The position numbers and the translations under genes are program-made. This document shows positions 1-10,627 of a stretch of DNA of 64,000 nucleotides, piece by piece (positions within the stretch are counted from its first letter, which is position 1; every line of letters begins with the position of its first letter). The notes beneath the pieces are model-generated. The model saw only the letters and a program-made list of their open reading frames with translations, was not told where the DNA came from and ran no database searches. Source of the DNA: Cycas panzhihuaensis (Eukaryota; Cycadophyta); the NCBI GenBank assembly GCA_023213395.1, contig CM041465.1:250983741-251047740 (forward strand). The letters run 5' to 3'.

Positions 1-734
1 ATCTAATTTATCTCTGGTTCATTGTCTTCAAAAGCACGCTTTCTGAGATCTAGAGTATTAAGAACATGACTTAATTCCAAGACATTATCCCAACCTTTGA
101 TTATGCCTTGTTTTTTATTTGTAAATAGATGCAATTATGGCTTCAACACTCTCTCCATTTCACCTCTTTGTAAATGTCTTTTTTTAAAGCACTTTCCAAT
201 ACTCTTCTCTTTATTCTTAGTGCTTACTATTTGAGGGATTAGGTGCTTGCTGCTTATTAATTATGTAATTTCTCATCTGCATATTAAGATATGTAAAGGA
301 TGATATCATGCATACATGAATAAGTGATGGGGATCTAATATCTCTACCAAATAACATCATCCTTATGTAAGCAACATATATGCCTAAATGATGAAATTCC
401 TCTAACGCCCCACCCTATTTGAATTCTAATCATCATCCCATACTTTTAGTTGAAAGTCTATTTAGTGATTCTTATTTGTGGAATAGTACTTTCTTACTAA
501 TTACCACTGGCCAAACTTTGAATGTTTAAATTATGGAATAAATTCTTGGTTATGATCCATAGGTGATTTGGCCATATTATATTCCCTTCCTTGGATGGCC
601 TTTTATGGGCTTTTCAAAGTAAAAGGTTATAAAATAGAGTTGAAAAATGTGTCAACTTTAGATTCCATTAAAAAAAAAAGGTGCTTGTTAGGTTCAAAAA
701 TTAAACTAAAACTTAAAAAAAAGAACAGTTCCTT
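1..734. other. Left-edge AT-rich stretch, no gene seen
   Basis: No coding pattern, RNA gene or clear repeat boundary is visible. It precedes the LRR pseudogene and could hold the remains of its promoter or signal-peptide exon, but I see no signal peptide or TATA context I would defend. An A-rich run just before position 735 marks where the LRR-like translation stops being recognisable. Confidence 0.5.
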
Positions 735-1466
735 ATAAGGGTAATAGCTGGATTGGTCAGAGATTGATCGCCGAGAAAATAGTTTATCTCAGTCTGTCGG
801 AAATGGGTTTAGGGGTTTCTATTTCCCCTCTTCTTAGGGTTCTCGACCTCTCCGATGATGCTCTTTGACGGTCATATTCCACCGCAATTAGGACGCCTCT
901 TTCGCTTAAGGCAACTGCGGTTGCGCAACAATCATCTGGAAGGTCCCATTCCGGCTGAAATAGGTCTCCTCCGGTCTTTGAAGGCTATTGAACTTGGAAC
1001 AAACAATCTGACAGGTACCATTCCCTCCTCTTTGGCCAACATCTCCACTTTGCTAAATTTGCAGTTGTATGAAAACCGTCTTCGGGGCCTTGTTCCTGCT
1101 GAAATGGGAATAATCCCTCGACAAAACCTTTTTGATCTGCGGCAAAACCAGCTGGTAGGACAATTCCCTGCTTCACTCTTCAACTGCACAGCTCTCCAAG
1201 CGTTGGACTCGAGCCACAACCTGTTCACAAGGAAGCACGTTCCATCGGAGCTAGCCGCCGAACTCACCGATTTGCAAGAGCTGAATCTGTGGGGGAATCA
1301 GCTGAGTGGTATTATCCCAACCTCCCCCGCCATTTTTTCCCAACTGCAGTTCTTTGATCTGAGCAAAAACGGCTCAGTGGGACAGTTCCCATGGTGGTGG
1401 GGAAGTTGCTCCTCTGCGTACACTTTTCTTGTGCTCTTAATGAACTCGTTAGCGGTAGCATTCATA
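735..1466 (+). pseudogene. LRR receptor-like kinase pseudogene, 5' part
   Basis: This is the first half of a broken leucine-rich-repeat receptor-like kinase of the FLS2/EFR-like (class XII) type, a plasma-membrane receptor family for microbial or developmental peptides. From about 735 a frame reads the end of an N-cap (SWIG, then VYLSLSEMGLG and LLRVLDLSD) and hits a stop at 866. One base off, the frame from 855 continues LFDGHIPPQLG and then about seven 24-residue LRRs (LxxLxxLxLxxNxLxGxIP). The ATG at 855 is therefore a frameshift artefact, not a start. A second frameshift near 1390 hides the pattern PMVVGKLL. The codons around 1438-1458 (NELVSGS) match the spacer that usually precedes the 'FLxALTNC' repeat in this family, and that repeat resumes at 20736. 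E0 interrupts the gene at 1466/1467. Higher GC than the flanks supports host coding origin. Family assignment is secure, orthology is not. Confidence 0.85.
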
Positions 1467-1876
1467 CTAGCTGCCAGAAATCCAAATTATTTTAATTGAA
1501 AAAAATCCATAACAAGCCCACTCCATAATCAGTCGAGAAAACCCTACACCTTGGTTTGGTTTATTAGGAAAACAAAGAAAAAAACCTCTGTGACCAAAAC
1601 AATGGCGGCGCTTAACTTTCTTGACCAAATTTTTTTTTTTTTTGACTCCTCGTTACAGCCATAACCACCCAAAAACAAGCTTATCAAGATCAAAGTTAGT
1701 TGAGCACCCCAAAAAAATCTTATTTAATTAAAATTAATTTAAATTTAAATATGCAAACAACAGAGATCCATGCAAAAGTAATGCATGGAAGAAGAGAAGT
1801 GGCCATGCAAAGGAAACTTTGTGTAGATTCTAAAAGAGGCATGTAAGTGAATGTAGATTTTGGTGTTGATTTTTCA
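1467..1876 (-). repeat. E0 left (3') LTR
   Basis: It aligns by eye with 20263-20730. Shared blocks are CCAAATTATTTTA (1482-1494 here), an 'aatttaaattt-aatatgcaa' stretch (from about 1735), 'gattctaaaagaggca' (about 1827) and 'tagattttggtgttg' (about 1854). An internal run of T at 1630-1643 is absent from the other copy. The last codons of the 214-residue reading frame that begins in the LRR gene (to 1499) are encoded by this LTR, so its C-terminus is not receptor sequence. Confidence 0.65.
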
Positions 1877-2906
1877 CGTTATGCTCTCCTTGGTTAAAAC
1901 ATTTTGAACACTGTAGTTCATAGTTATTTGCAACAATAATCTTATTGTACTTCACCAATTCTTCTGTGTTTTGACTCATACTTTGGTCCACGTGAGAATT
2001 CTAATATGAGAGAAATATCATTTTCCTTTGTAACAACCTTGTGAATGGTACAATCTTTGACATGCTCCAATACATGCTTTGGAGCCCATAATGCATTCTT
2101 TTCAAGAACCAAAATATATGAACATTTGTCACCTCATAATATATGATCTATCACTGAAATAACGTTTGGAATTCCCTTCATAAATTAAATATTAATTTCA
2201 CCTTTAATATAAGGATCATACTTCCCATAAACAAAAAAAAAATCATGCAAGTTGCAATGGACAAATTCAAACTTTTCTTAGCATCCAAGTCCTCTAATGA
2301 TGTAGTATTCTTTTCCAACAAATTATAATTTATCAATTCTTGATTGGTAATAAACTAAGGACTAAAAGTGGGATATAGTTAAAGATTATGAGAAATATTA
2401 CAAGCTTCATGCTTCTTAAATCTTGAGGGTGATCTTGAAAAATTTAGATTGTGAGATCACCTCGATTTATGTAGAAGCCCTTGCTTACCATATCATTTTC
2501 CAATTTTCTCTTATCACTCTTAGAATTTTCAACTAAGATCTAAACATGAGTGTCATCTAAATATCCTAAGTTTCCCTAAGTTTCATTTTCTCCTAGTGCC
2601 TCACCTAAAGAGCTTAGTATGAGATATGTAAAAATACTCTCTAGTGGGGTTTCTCATGTATCCATCTTATTATTTAAGTCCTAGTATGATTTATCATCAC
2701 ATAAATAGCCAAAATCCAACCTCAAAGGCACCCCTTTCTTCTCCTTCTTTATTTCCTTATATAACATCACAAATGAACCCATTGCATTATTTTCAATTGG
2801 TTCAATGTAAATACCAAGCCCCTCATTGATATTAGATCCTAGTGCCAACTCTCTTGAGTTACACACTCCATCAAAAATAGTATGACCCTTAATCTCACTA
2901 AAATTA
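1877..2906 (-). pseudogene. Unrecognised minus-strand reading-frame relics inside E0
   Basis: Between the left LTR of E0 and copia-1 the minus strand holds two stretches more open than the surroundings: about 2681-2866 (61 residues, motif GLGIYIEP) and about 1930-2260, where only two stops occur in some 110 codons (motifs KGIPNVISVI and YILVLEKNAL). Neither reads as gag, RT, RNase H or integrase to me. They may be E0 coding sequence that I cannot place, or a captured host fragment. A faint similarity of the second stretch to the region before and into the Toprim fold of Spo11/TopoVI-A proteins (hydrophobic strand ending in VEK) is noted as speculation only. Confidence 0.35.
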
Positions 2907-3196
2907 TGTTAGAAATAATTGTTAAGTCATTATTCAACTATGTCCAATTCCTTGTCGCTTACCCTTTGTAAATTAATTGCACTTCTTAATTCTACATGCA
3001 CTCTCATTAAATGAACTGAGTGGTGATCTCACATGTAAATTAATTGCACTTCTTAATTCTACATGCACTCTCATTAAATGAACTGAGTGGTGATCTCACA
3101 TGTCAATGTGCGACATGTTTATGAACTACAATATAAATGCAAGAATTTTCTTGAGTGAATCTATTGTTTATTGTCTTGTCTCTACACACACTAACA
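2907..3196 (+). repeat. copia-1 5' LTR
   Basis: It starts TGTTAGAAATAATTG, which matches the 3' LTR start at 18299. It ends CTAACA directly before the PBS. It shares 'gttaagtcattatt', 'gaactgagtggtgatctcaca' (compare 'aactaagtgacaatcttata' in the 3' LTR) and 'tataaatgcaagaattttc' with the other copy. A 67-bp segment is tandemly duplicated here but single in the 3' LTR. Confidence 0.85.
2967..3100 (+). repeat. Perfect 67-bp tandem duplication in copia-1 5' LTR
   Basis: Positions 2967-3033 and 3034-3100 are identical by eye, beginning TGTAAATTAATTGCAC and ending TGGTGATCTCACA. Perfect identity inside a badly decayed LTR points to a recent local duplication, long after insertion. Confidence 0.95.
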
Positions 3197-3208
3197 TGGT
3201 ATGAGAGC
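3197..3208 (+). promoter_or_regulatory. copia-1 primer-binding site (initiator Met tRNA)
   Basis: TGGTATGAGAGC follows the 5' LTR without a gap and differs by one base from the plant initiator-Met PBS TGGTATCAGAGC. This is where minus-strand DNA synthesis would be primed, and it fixes the element's orientation. Confidence 0.9.
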
Positions 3209-4356
3209 ATTAATGTTTGATGTGGTCTTTGTGTTGGCAAGTCACGTTAAGATTTCATTTCATTTTTGACTTACAAGGTCTCTTTCTAAAGGTCAAAGAC
3301 ACCATTTGATTTCATTTCTTAAATTTGATTTGTGAGGTCTTTTTCAAAGGTTTTGATGAAGTCATTGAGAGCCTACAACAATGAAGACAAAAGTTTTTAA
3401 AGGTGAAATGATTTACTGCTTACAATGTTGAAGAACATCAATGTTAATTAGTTTGTATCATTTCAAATACAAATGCCAAAGGGTTTCTACCTTTTTCTTT
3501 TCTTGAAGTCAGAGGGTTTCAATATTGAAGACATTATAAGGATTTTTTATTTTTCAACGCTAAAGATGTTGAAGGTTTTTTATTTCTAAAAGCTTAAAAG
3601 TTTGTTTTTCTTCCCCCTTTATCAAATGTTGAAGATGCTAAAGCTAGTTATTTATTTGTCTTTAAATTTTCTACAAGTTTTTTTTGAATTTCAATGTCAG
3701 TGCCAATTATCCCTCTTTGAATGCCAAAAAGGGCCTATTCTAAAGATAACCATTGGATGCTAAAAATAAGAATTTGTCTTTATTTTTCTATTGAATTCAA
3801 GCCACCTAAAGATTTTGAAGCGATTTCTCTTAGTGAATTTTTCTCACTTAGGAGGTTTTTTTGAGATTGAAGCTTCTTAAAGAATCGTTTATTACTTTGA
3901 GAGTTTCTAGTGAATTATCTTTGTCATTTGGCACGGGTTGAAGATTCGCTAGTCTTCCTGCCTCCTCTTTATTATGGAGTTCTATTGATTATTTGAACCA
4001 TAGTTTCTATTGTTGAACAAAATTTTGTACTCACTAAAAGAAAGTGTGTGTGTTGTCCATTTACTTGTTGTTGAACCATATTAGGGTTTTAGTTTTATGC
4101 TACTATTGCTATAAATTTTGTTTTTCTAATTTATAAAACTTAACAACAATAGTATTTGCATAAAAGACATTTGAACTAGTGTAATGACATTTTGACTCAC
4201 AACACAGAACAAAGGACCAAAATAAACTTTTTTGTTTCACATTAAATTTCTCATAGAAATAATTTTCTTGGTTAATTTCTAAGTGAACCTTGCGACCTTT
4301 AGGTTTGTGGTTCATTTGTAACTTTCTTATAAAATTTGTGTAAACAATCTTTGCAA
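3209..4356 (+). other. copia-1 untranslated leader
   Basis: A pyrimidine-rich, repetitive-looking leader between PBS and gag with recurring 'ttgaagat' and 'ttcatttc' phrases and no coding pattern on either strand. The reading frame at 4109-4420 on the minus strand has no family signature. LINE-1 inserts at its right end. Confidence 0.6.
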
Positions 4357-4369
4357 TCTTTTTATAGTT
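4357..4369 (+). repeat. LINE-1 target-site duplication, left copy
   Basis: TCTTTTTATAGTT here is repeated exactly at 10615-10627. It abuts the poly-T (the minus-strand poly-A tail) of LINE-1. Confidence 0.93.
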
Positions 4370-4584
4370 TTTTTTTTCTTTTGTTAAGGTAAAATGAATA
4401 AAATGTGGGTTTATAAACAAGATCCCACAAGCTAGTACATCAATATAATTTTGTCATCCAGATCATAATGGACCGTGACAACCCCACAGCTTAAGTATAA
4501 TAATAATCTCAACACATAGGCTATAATTATGCCAAGACAAGCCCCATAGCTAGTTGTCACAGATCCTTTTAATCTCAACCAATT

Positions 4585-7500
4585 TCATAAGTTCCTCAGG
4601 GATGCCCTCCCTCCAAACAATAGATCTCTTATTCCTAACCCCCTATTAGCTAGGAGATCAACCACTTTATTATCGTCCCTGAAGGTGTGCCGAATCTGGA
4701 CATTCTCTAAGTCCTTTAATGCATCATGATCGTCTTTAATCATGGTTTGAAATCTCCAGTCCAGGGAAGTTGTGCCTTTCAACAAATTTATTATAATCAA
4801 GGAGTCACCCTCAATAACCACCCTGTTGAAACCCCCTTCTAGGGCTAAATCTACGGCTTTTAACATAACTGCTATCTCTGCAAAGTGGTTTGTTTGTTGA
4901 TCATAGTACTATGCAAAAGCCCATATGAGGTTCCCTTTAGCGTCTCTGTAGATACCACCACCACTAGCTTCTCCAGGGTTACCTTTCGAAGCACCATCAA
5001 AATTTATTTTTAACCAATGCTCCTCAGGGAGGACCTAGGGACAAATCCTTCTTTTCTCCTCCTCAATTTTTGGTTTTATCCCCCACTTGTGCAGTATCTT
5101 TCCTTCTGTCATAACCATATGCTTATCCTTTGTGATTTTAACATTCTCTCTAATCTCTATGAGGATAACATTGAAAATAACGTTCGAGTCCATCTGTGTA
5201 TCCTGAAAAATCCTTCTATTTCTTTCTTTTCATAGATTCCATGATAACACCGGGATAACACTTTTCCACAAGCTACCTAGAACTCTGCTCCTGAATGGGC
5301 TCTGCCAAGATGTCCATTGATCGGCGATGTTTCCAGAAAAGACCCAATGCACCTTGAAAAGGCCGAGAAAAACTCTCCAGAACTCACTTGAGTAAGAGCA
5401 TCGGAGGAAGATATGGCCCACAGATTCCTCCTCTTTACGGCAAAGAGTGCACCTATTTGTCAGCTGATATCCTCTCTTTATGAGATTATCCACTCTTAGG
5501 ATTTTGTTCCTAAGGCAGGTCCACCAAAAAACAACTGTCTTTGGGGTAAGGTCCAGCTTCCATACACCTTCTAAGGTCTCATTCCTATGATCCCCTCTCT
5601 CTGAATAGAGATAAAGATAACCTTGCTTCACTGAGTACTCCCCAGTTTAGGTTGAGGGCTAAACTACTGAGTCTACCCTATTCGCTTTAGGTATATAGCA
5701 TTTACCAATAATCATTCTAAGTTTTATGACACCTTCTTGGGGAAATGACCCCCCCTGAAGTTCCTCGAAATTCCTTCATCTTTTCCTTCTTCCCCTCCCA
5801 TTCCAATAATCCTTCACGTGAATGCCATACAATCTTTCACAAGGGGCCTGAAGGGGAGCTAAGACATGACAGTTCTTTAATCCTCTTTCACTACATCATG
5901 CATCCTCCCAAAAAATTATAGTGTTCCCGTCTCCCAAGTTCCACTTTAGGCTAGACTTCACCATGGTCCTGACTTTGAGTATGCTCCTCCAAACAACTGA
6001 GCTAGAGGGGGGGACTATATTCTCAAGGAGGGAACTACCTTGAAGATACTTTTCAGTTAAGATCTTTTACCACAGGCCCTCTCAACCTTTGACTAATCAC
6101 CAACCGAGCTTAGCCACAAGAGCGAAATTAAATAGTGATATTCTTCTAAGATTTAATCCCCTAACCCATTTCGGTGTACAAACTTTACTCCAACTCACCG
6201 GGTGGATTCTTTCCTTCTCCTCAACCCCAGACCAAAGGAATCTTTTCTAGATGGACTCTAGCATAGCAGAAACACTGGTCGACAGTCTGTAAATAGACAT
6301 TCAAAATACTGGGATACTTTGTAAAGAGGTAGCCACAAGCTAGAGCTTCCCAGCTTGGCTGAGAAGAGCCCCTTTCCATCCAGCCAACTTTCTTTGAATT
6401 TGATCAATGAGGGGATTCCACATATCCTTGGTCATCTTACCCATAAATAGGGGCATACCAAGGTAGGTAGTAGGCAACTTTTTTATTTCCATCTCCAAAA
6501 TTCCACTGATCCTTCTTTGGGTAATCCCTGGGGTATTTATAAAGTAAACACTGCTTTTACTCAAATTTACCTTCTTTATGCGATTTGAAGCTTCTCAAGC
6601 CATCTTTAATCCTGGTGGCCTCCCTGATGGAAACTTTCCCCAAAAATATGTTGTCGTCAACAAATTAATGGTGCACAATATTATCTACCCCAGATGTGGG
6701 ATGCAAACCTTTAATAAGCCCTTGTCTTTTAGTAGCCTCCATGGCCCTACCCAACATTTCTTCCAAGGATATAAAGAGGTAAGGAGATAAGGGATCCCCT
6801 TGTCTCAACCCTCTATATCCCAGAAAAAATCTGGACGATGTGCCATTAATGATGATAGAATATTAGGGATTGGAGATGTAAAGCTTTATCCAAGCTCTCC
6901 ACTTCGCACCAAACCCAAATGTACCCAAGAACTCCAATAGACAATCCCATGAGACTATATTGAAGGCCTTTGATAGGTCTATTTTAATTAGCATAGCAGG
7001 CTCCTTCCTCTCCTTTGCTGAGTGAATAGTTTCATGGACCACAATAATACCATCAATGATCTATCTACCTTGCACAAATCCGTCATGATTATGTGATATT
7101 ATGCAAGGAATAATCATTTTTAGTCTATTGGCTAGCACCTTGGCTAAGATCTTATACTTTACGTTGCAGAGACTAATAGGGCGGAACTCCTCCAGTCTCT
7201 TGGCTTCCTCCTTTTTTGGAGTTAGAACCAGAAATATAGCTTGCCATTCTTGAAGGATCTTTTGGTTTGAATGAAACTCTTGCATGGACTCCATGAGGTC
7301 TTCCTTAATTATATCCCAGAATTCTTGGAAGAAGCCAGGGGAGAAACCATCCAGACTAGGAGCTTTGTCCCTCTTCATACCAAACACAACCATCTTAACC
7401 TCATCCTAGGTGAAGGGTGCTGTCAGCGAAGAATTTTGAGACTCATTGAACAATCTGGGTATGGACCTTAGGAAGTTCATTTTGGAATCCTTATCCCCAC

Positions 7501-8740
7501 CCTACGGTTCAGTGAATAATTCCTTGAAGTGATCACTAGCAAGGTCCTTTAAGTCTTCCATGCAGTTCACTACCGAACCATTATCCCTTTGTAGGTTGTT
7601 GATCTTGTTGCTATCTCTATGCTTTACTGCAGTCATATGGAAGAATTTGGTATTCCTATCTCCTTTTGCAAGCCAAATGGCCCTAGACTTTTGCCTCCAG
7701 TGAATTTCTTCTTTATTTAGCAGCTCCTCTAGGTTTTCAACCAATTCTCTTTCTGTTTTATCCAAAGCTGGGGTCCTGCCCTCACCCTGAATCCTACTCT
7801 CTATTTCATTTAGGTCCTTAATAGTTTGATCCTAAAGAGTATGGATGTTTTGGAATACTTCCTTGTTCCAACCTTTCACTTGTCTTTTTACCCAATCTAG
7901 CTCTTTTGAGAATCTGTACATGGCATGCCCCTGAATTGGGACATTCCACCATTCCTCCACCTTCTTCCTAAAGTCTGGGTGTTTGATCCACATCATTTCG
8001 AATCTAAAAGGTGACCCTTTATGCTTCTCCAAATATGAGAATAGGAGTTGGAGAGGAGAGTGATCAGATCTGATTTTTGGAAGTGCCTCTAGAGTAAAGT
8101 TATTGAACCTCTTAGCCCACTCATAATTGACCATAACTCTGTCCAATTTAATCTGGATAAGTTGGTTGCCCAGCCTTTTGTTTGACGAGGTAAAATATGC
8201 ACCTCTCAACTTCACATCCACTAGTCCCCCCTTCTGCATGAAGCAGCCAAGCTCGTGCATACTGTTCGTCCAACCATCTTGGCCCCCCTTCTTATCGCTC
8301 GGGCAGAGTGTCGTATTAAAATCTCCAGCCACTAGCCAAGGTACTCCACATTCACCATGGACTTCCAGGATTCTATCCCATAACCTCTTTCTATCCTCAT
8401 GGTGGTTTGGGGCATATACATTTGTAGCCAACCATTTTATGTTGTTTCTCCTACTAGTAAACCACATGGATATAAATGAGTCCTCCTCCTTGAAAGTTTC
8501 CCCAATCCATTCATCTGGGTTCCACATCACCATTAAACCTTCAGTCCTTTGATTATTGCCTTCTCCTTTGCCTTCCACTTTTTTTCAGATTTTATTCCTA
8601 GCACTTAGGCTATTTTCCAGATTTAGCTTTGTTTCTTGTAGAAAGATTAGATCTGGGGATTCTCTCATTCTCATATCTCTTAAAATCCTTTGTTTAGAGG
8701 GGGCATTCAGTCCCCTAACATTCCATGAAATGAGTTTCAT
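4585..8740 (-). pseudogene. LINE-1 ORF2: endonuclease-RT-RNase H
   Basis: The start is the ATG at 8738-8740 (MKLISWNVRGLNAPSK), the classic L1 endonuclease N-terminus, 17 nt after the ORF1 stop. Endonuclease motifs follow: QETKL, GDFN (about 8310), LDRVM and SDHSPL (about 8065). The RT spans about 7393-6340, with RPISLCNVKYKILAK, IDLSKAF, RQGDPLSPYLF and the catalytic FVDD at about 6640. A C-terminal CxxC...HxxxxC zinc region lies at about 5440-5400 (CTLC then HIFLRC). An RNase H domain near 4990-4585 gives INFDGASKGNPGE on its N-terminal side. Length, about 1385 codons, is normal for plant L1 elements. Damage is by scattered stops (the first just upstream of 8578, others between 6570 and 7060) and a few frameshifts, so the protein cannot be made. 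It would nick target DNA and reverse-transcribe its own RNA in the nucleus. Confidence 0.92.
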
Positions 8741-8757
8741 CCCTTCTTTCTTTGCTT

Positions 8758-10008
8758 CTAGATCTCTGCTGCCTCTCCTTTGGTCGGGTCTCGTCCTTTA
8801 GCTCTGGATCTGAGTGTGGGCCCTTCCAAGAAGCCATCATTGAGGGTTTTCTGATTACCCTGGTCCACTTGGGCTGTCGCTTCCCTCTCCCTCACTATTT
8901 TCAGGGGGGGTCTACCCACCTGCTTCTTAGAACCAATATCTAGAATCTTCTTCTGAGCCTCTTCGGGCTGGTCCACTCGTGGCGGGATCACCCCACCCTT
9001 ACCTTCCAGGACAGTTTTCCCTATATTACCATCTCTTTCAAACATCTCCAATGATCCTAGAGCCTGAACTTCCTATTCGCCCACCTCAGAAAGGGTGTCC
9101 TCCTCGTTGGGGTCAAACCCAAGGTCCTTTGCCCCTTGCACCTCAAGAGGGCACTCACCTTGCATCTTGAGAGGGCACTCGCCTTGCACCTTAAGAGGGC
9201 ACTCGCCTTGCATCAACTCTTGAGGATCCATTGCTTTATGGGGATTACCTTTCAACTCTATGTTTTCTTCCTGTTTTCCCTCCTCTATTTTCTTTTCTCT
9301 TGGGCATTTCTGTCGTAAGTGACCCAGTCTTCTACAGACCAAGCATCTAAAGTTATCCATCTTGTATATCAATGATTAGACCCAACTCCGGTCCTCCATG
9401 TCAATCCATACTTCATCTGGAAGGGGCTTGTCGATCCTAGCCAGGGCACAATACCTGACATTGATGAGCCTACTTCTATTTTTGGTCGCAGAGTCAACCA
9501 CTAGAAGGGGGCCCACGACTTTTGCCATCCTCGTCAAGACCTCTATGTTCCAATGTTGCAGTGGGAGGCCAAGCAACTGGATCCAAATAAGAGCTTGCTT
9601 GACCATGGGAACTGAAGGATCAAAGTCGTTGTGCCACTTTTCTAAAATTAATGCCTTCCTCACTAATATCCAAGGAGCCTTCAAGAGGATATTGGTAATG
9701 TCTTCCTGAGTTGCAAATTTAAAAAGTACAAAACCCTTCGGCATTGCTATTACTTCCATGTTTCCCTCCGTCCTCCATTTATTCCTGGTCCAACTTGTTC
9801 TAACTTTTAATCCTGGTCTAGGTCTAGAGAATCTGCCAACCAGGCAGTTCTCCAAGTGTTTCTCCATTCTCTCCACTAATTTCTTAGGAATTTTTAGTCT
9901 TACTTTGTTGTCTTAGTCTTCCTCTTCACCAGATCTTAAGACATCGGAATAGGATCTCCCCTGAGAGGGATTATGAAACTGGTTTTGAAATACATGGTCC
10001 TTCTCCAT
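8758..10008 (-). pseudogene. LINE-1 ORF1: nucleic-acid-binding protein
   Basis: Likely start ATG at 10006-10008 (MEKDHVFQNQ). One frame continues to the stop at 8758, broken by only three in-frame stops (near 9917, 9376 and 9073). About residues 35-200 form a DUF4283-like RNA-binding domain (SWTRNKWR, PWILVRKALILEKW, WIQLLGLPLQHWN). A CCHC knuckle follows at about 9345-9300 (CLVCRRLGHLRQKC, spacing C-x2-C-x4-H-x4-C). Then come four copies of a short GECPL-containing repeat (about 9225-9140) and a basic tail. In L1 elements ORF1 coats the RNA. The 17-nt spacing to ORF2 is typical of a dicistronic transcript. Confidence 0.9.
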
Positions 10009-10110
10009 GTTAAAAAGAAGAAAAAATAAAAAGAGATCTAGCTACTTGCAAGGCTATGGGTGTCTTACTAGTGCACATCTCTTGAAAGGACCTGGGTCCT
10101 CTTCTCCATG

Positions 10111-10613
10111 TTAGCCTCCATCTTTGTCTTGCTTTCTTTGTCTGATATAAGAGAATCTAGGTTCTCCACCTCTAATCACTACTAAGTTATGGATTACAGA
10201 CCCCTCCTTTCTAGTCTTCACAGACCCCCTACAGGCACCTCTAACCTCCCGACCTAAGTCTGAGTACTCCTTAGTGCAAGCACCCACCTTTTTGGGAGAA
10301 GCAAAATGTCTTCCTTCTAAGACCCATCTCAGAGCCTCCACTGTCCTCCTGTGCCCATCACATCTAGAGGTGAATCCTCCCCAATTCGATTTCACCCTGG
10401 CAGTCGCCCATTGAAACCCCCTAGAGAGTCTTGGAGCCTCCTCAATCCTGTTGGCTGCAACTTACCCCACGGCAAGTCTAATAGCTCTGCATTCCACCAT
10501 TCTTCCGACCTTGCCAATAGTCTGTCTTCTTTCAGAGGCCATCCTCCTGTCCTCCCGAACTTTGCAAAGGGAATTGCCTGCTCCCTATTCTGAAGATAAG
10601 CGCCTCTATTCAA
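10111..10613 (-). pseudogene. LINE-1 upstream open region of unknown role
   Basis: Two overlapping minus-strand frames (10392-10613, 73 residues; 10111-10395, 94 residues) are offset by one frameshift and lie between the LINE 5' end and ORF1. Motifs include WPLKEDRL and ALRWVLEGRHFASPKK. The region is GC-rich and basic. It could be an N-terminal part of ORF1, a separate small upstream ORF, or chance openness. LINE-2 also has a long open frame in the same place (63613-63990), though I see no convincing sequence match between the two. Confidence 0.5.
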
Positions 10614-10614
10614 C

Positions 10615-10627
10615 TCTTTTTATAGTT
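10615..10627 (+). repeat. LINE-1 target-site duplication, right copy
   Basis: TCTTTTTATAGTT is identical to 4357-4369. Copia-1 sequence resumes immediately to the right. Confidence 0.93.

Larger units (their letters stand above)
4370..10614 (-). mobile_element. LINE-1: near full-length L1-type LINE
   Basis: A 6.2-kb non-LTR retrotransposon on the minus strand. It is bounded by an exact 13-bp target-site duplication and ends in a poly-A tail (poly-T at 4370-4377 on the plus strand). It carries an upstream open region, ORF1 (DUF4283-like domain plus CCHC knuckle) and ORF2 (AP-endonuclease, RT, zinc-binding region, RNase H), the layout of plant L1 elements. It is visibly more GC-rich than its surroundings and has fewer lesions than copia-1 around it, so it is a later arrival. 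Its 5' end at about 10614 is set by the duplication. Confidence 0.93.

Noticed and set aside
1441-1441. TGAACTCG as the start of the E0 LTR, with TSD CTTAA (1436-1440 and 20744-20748)
   Set aside because: The following codons NELVSGS fit the LRR family spacer, and homology to the right LTR is convincing only from about 1467. The CTTAA match also does not abut an LTR end.
855-1499. A 214-codon frame as an intact small LRR protein gene
   Set aside because: LRR coding continues upstream in another frame, the ATG lies at a frameshift, and the C-terminal codons come from the E0 LTR. It is a pseudogene fragment.
2967-3100. Direct repeats as a CRISPR-like array
   Set aside because: Only two adjoining units without spacers, inside a copia LTR in plant DNA.
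8127-8552. 141-codon plus-strand frame
   Set aside because: Shadow of the LINE-1 endonuclease on the opposite strand.
9398-9709. 103-codon plus-strand frame
   Set aside because: Antisense shadow of the LINE-1 ORF1 DUF4283 region.
10351-10593. 80-codon plus-strand frame
   Set aside because: Antisense of the GC-rich LINE-1 upstream region; no family signature.
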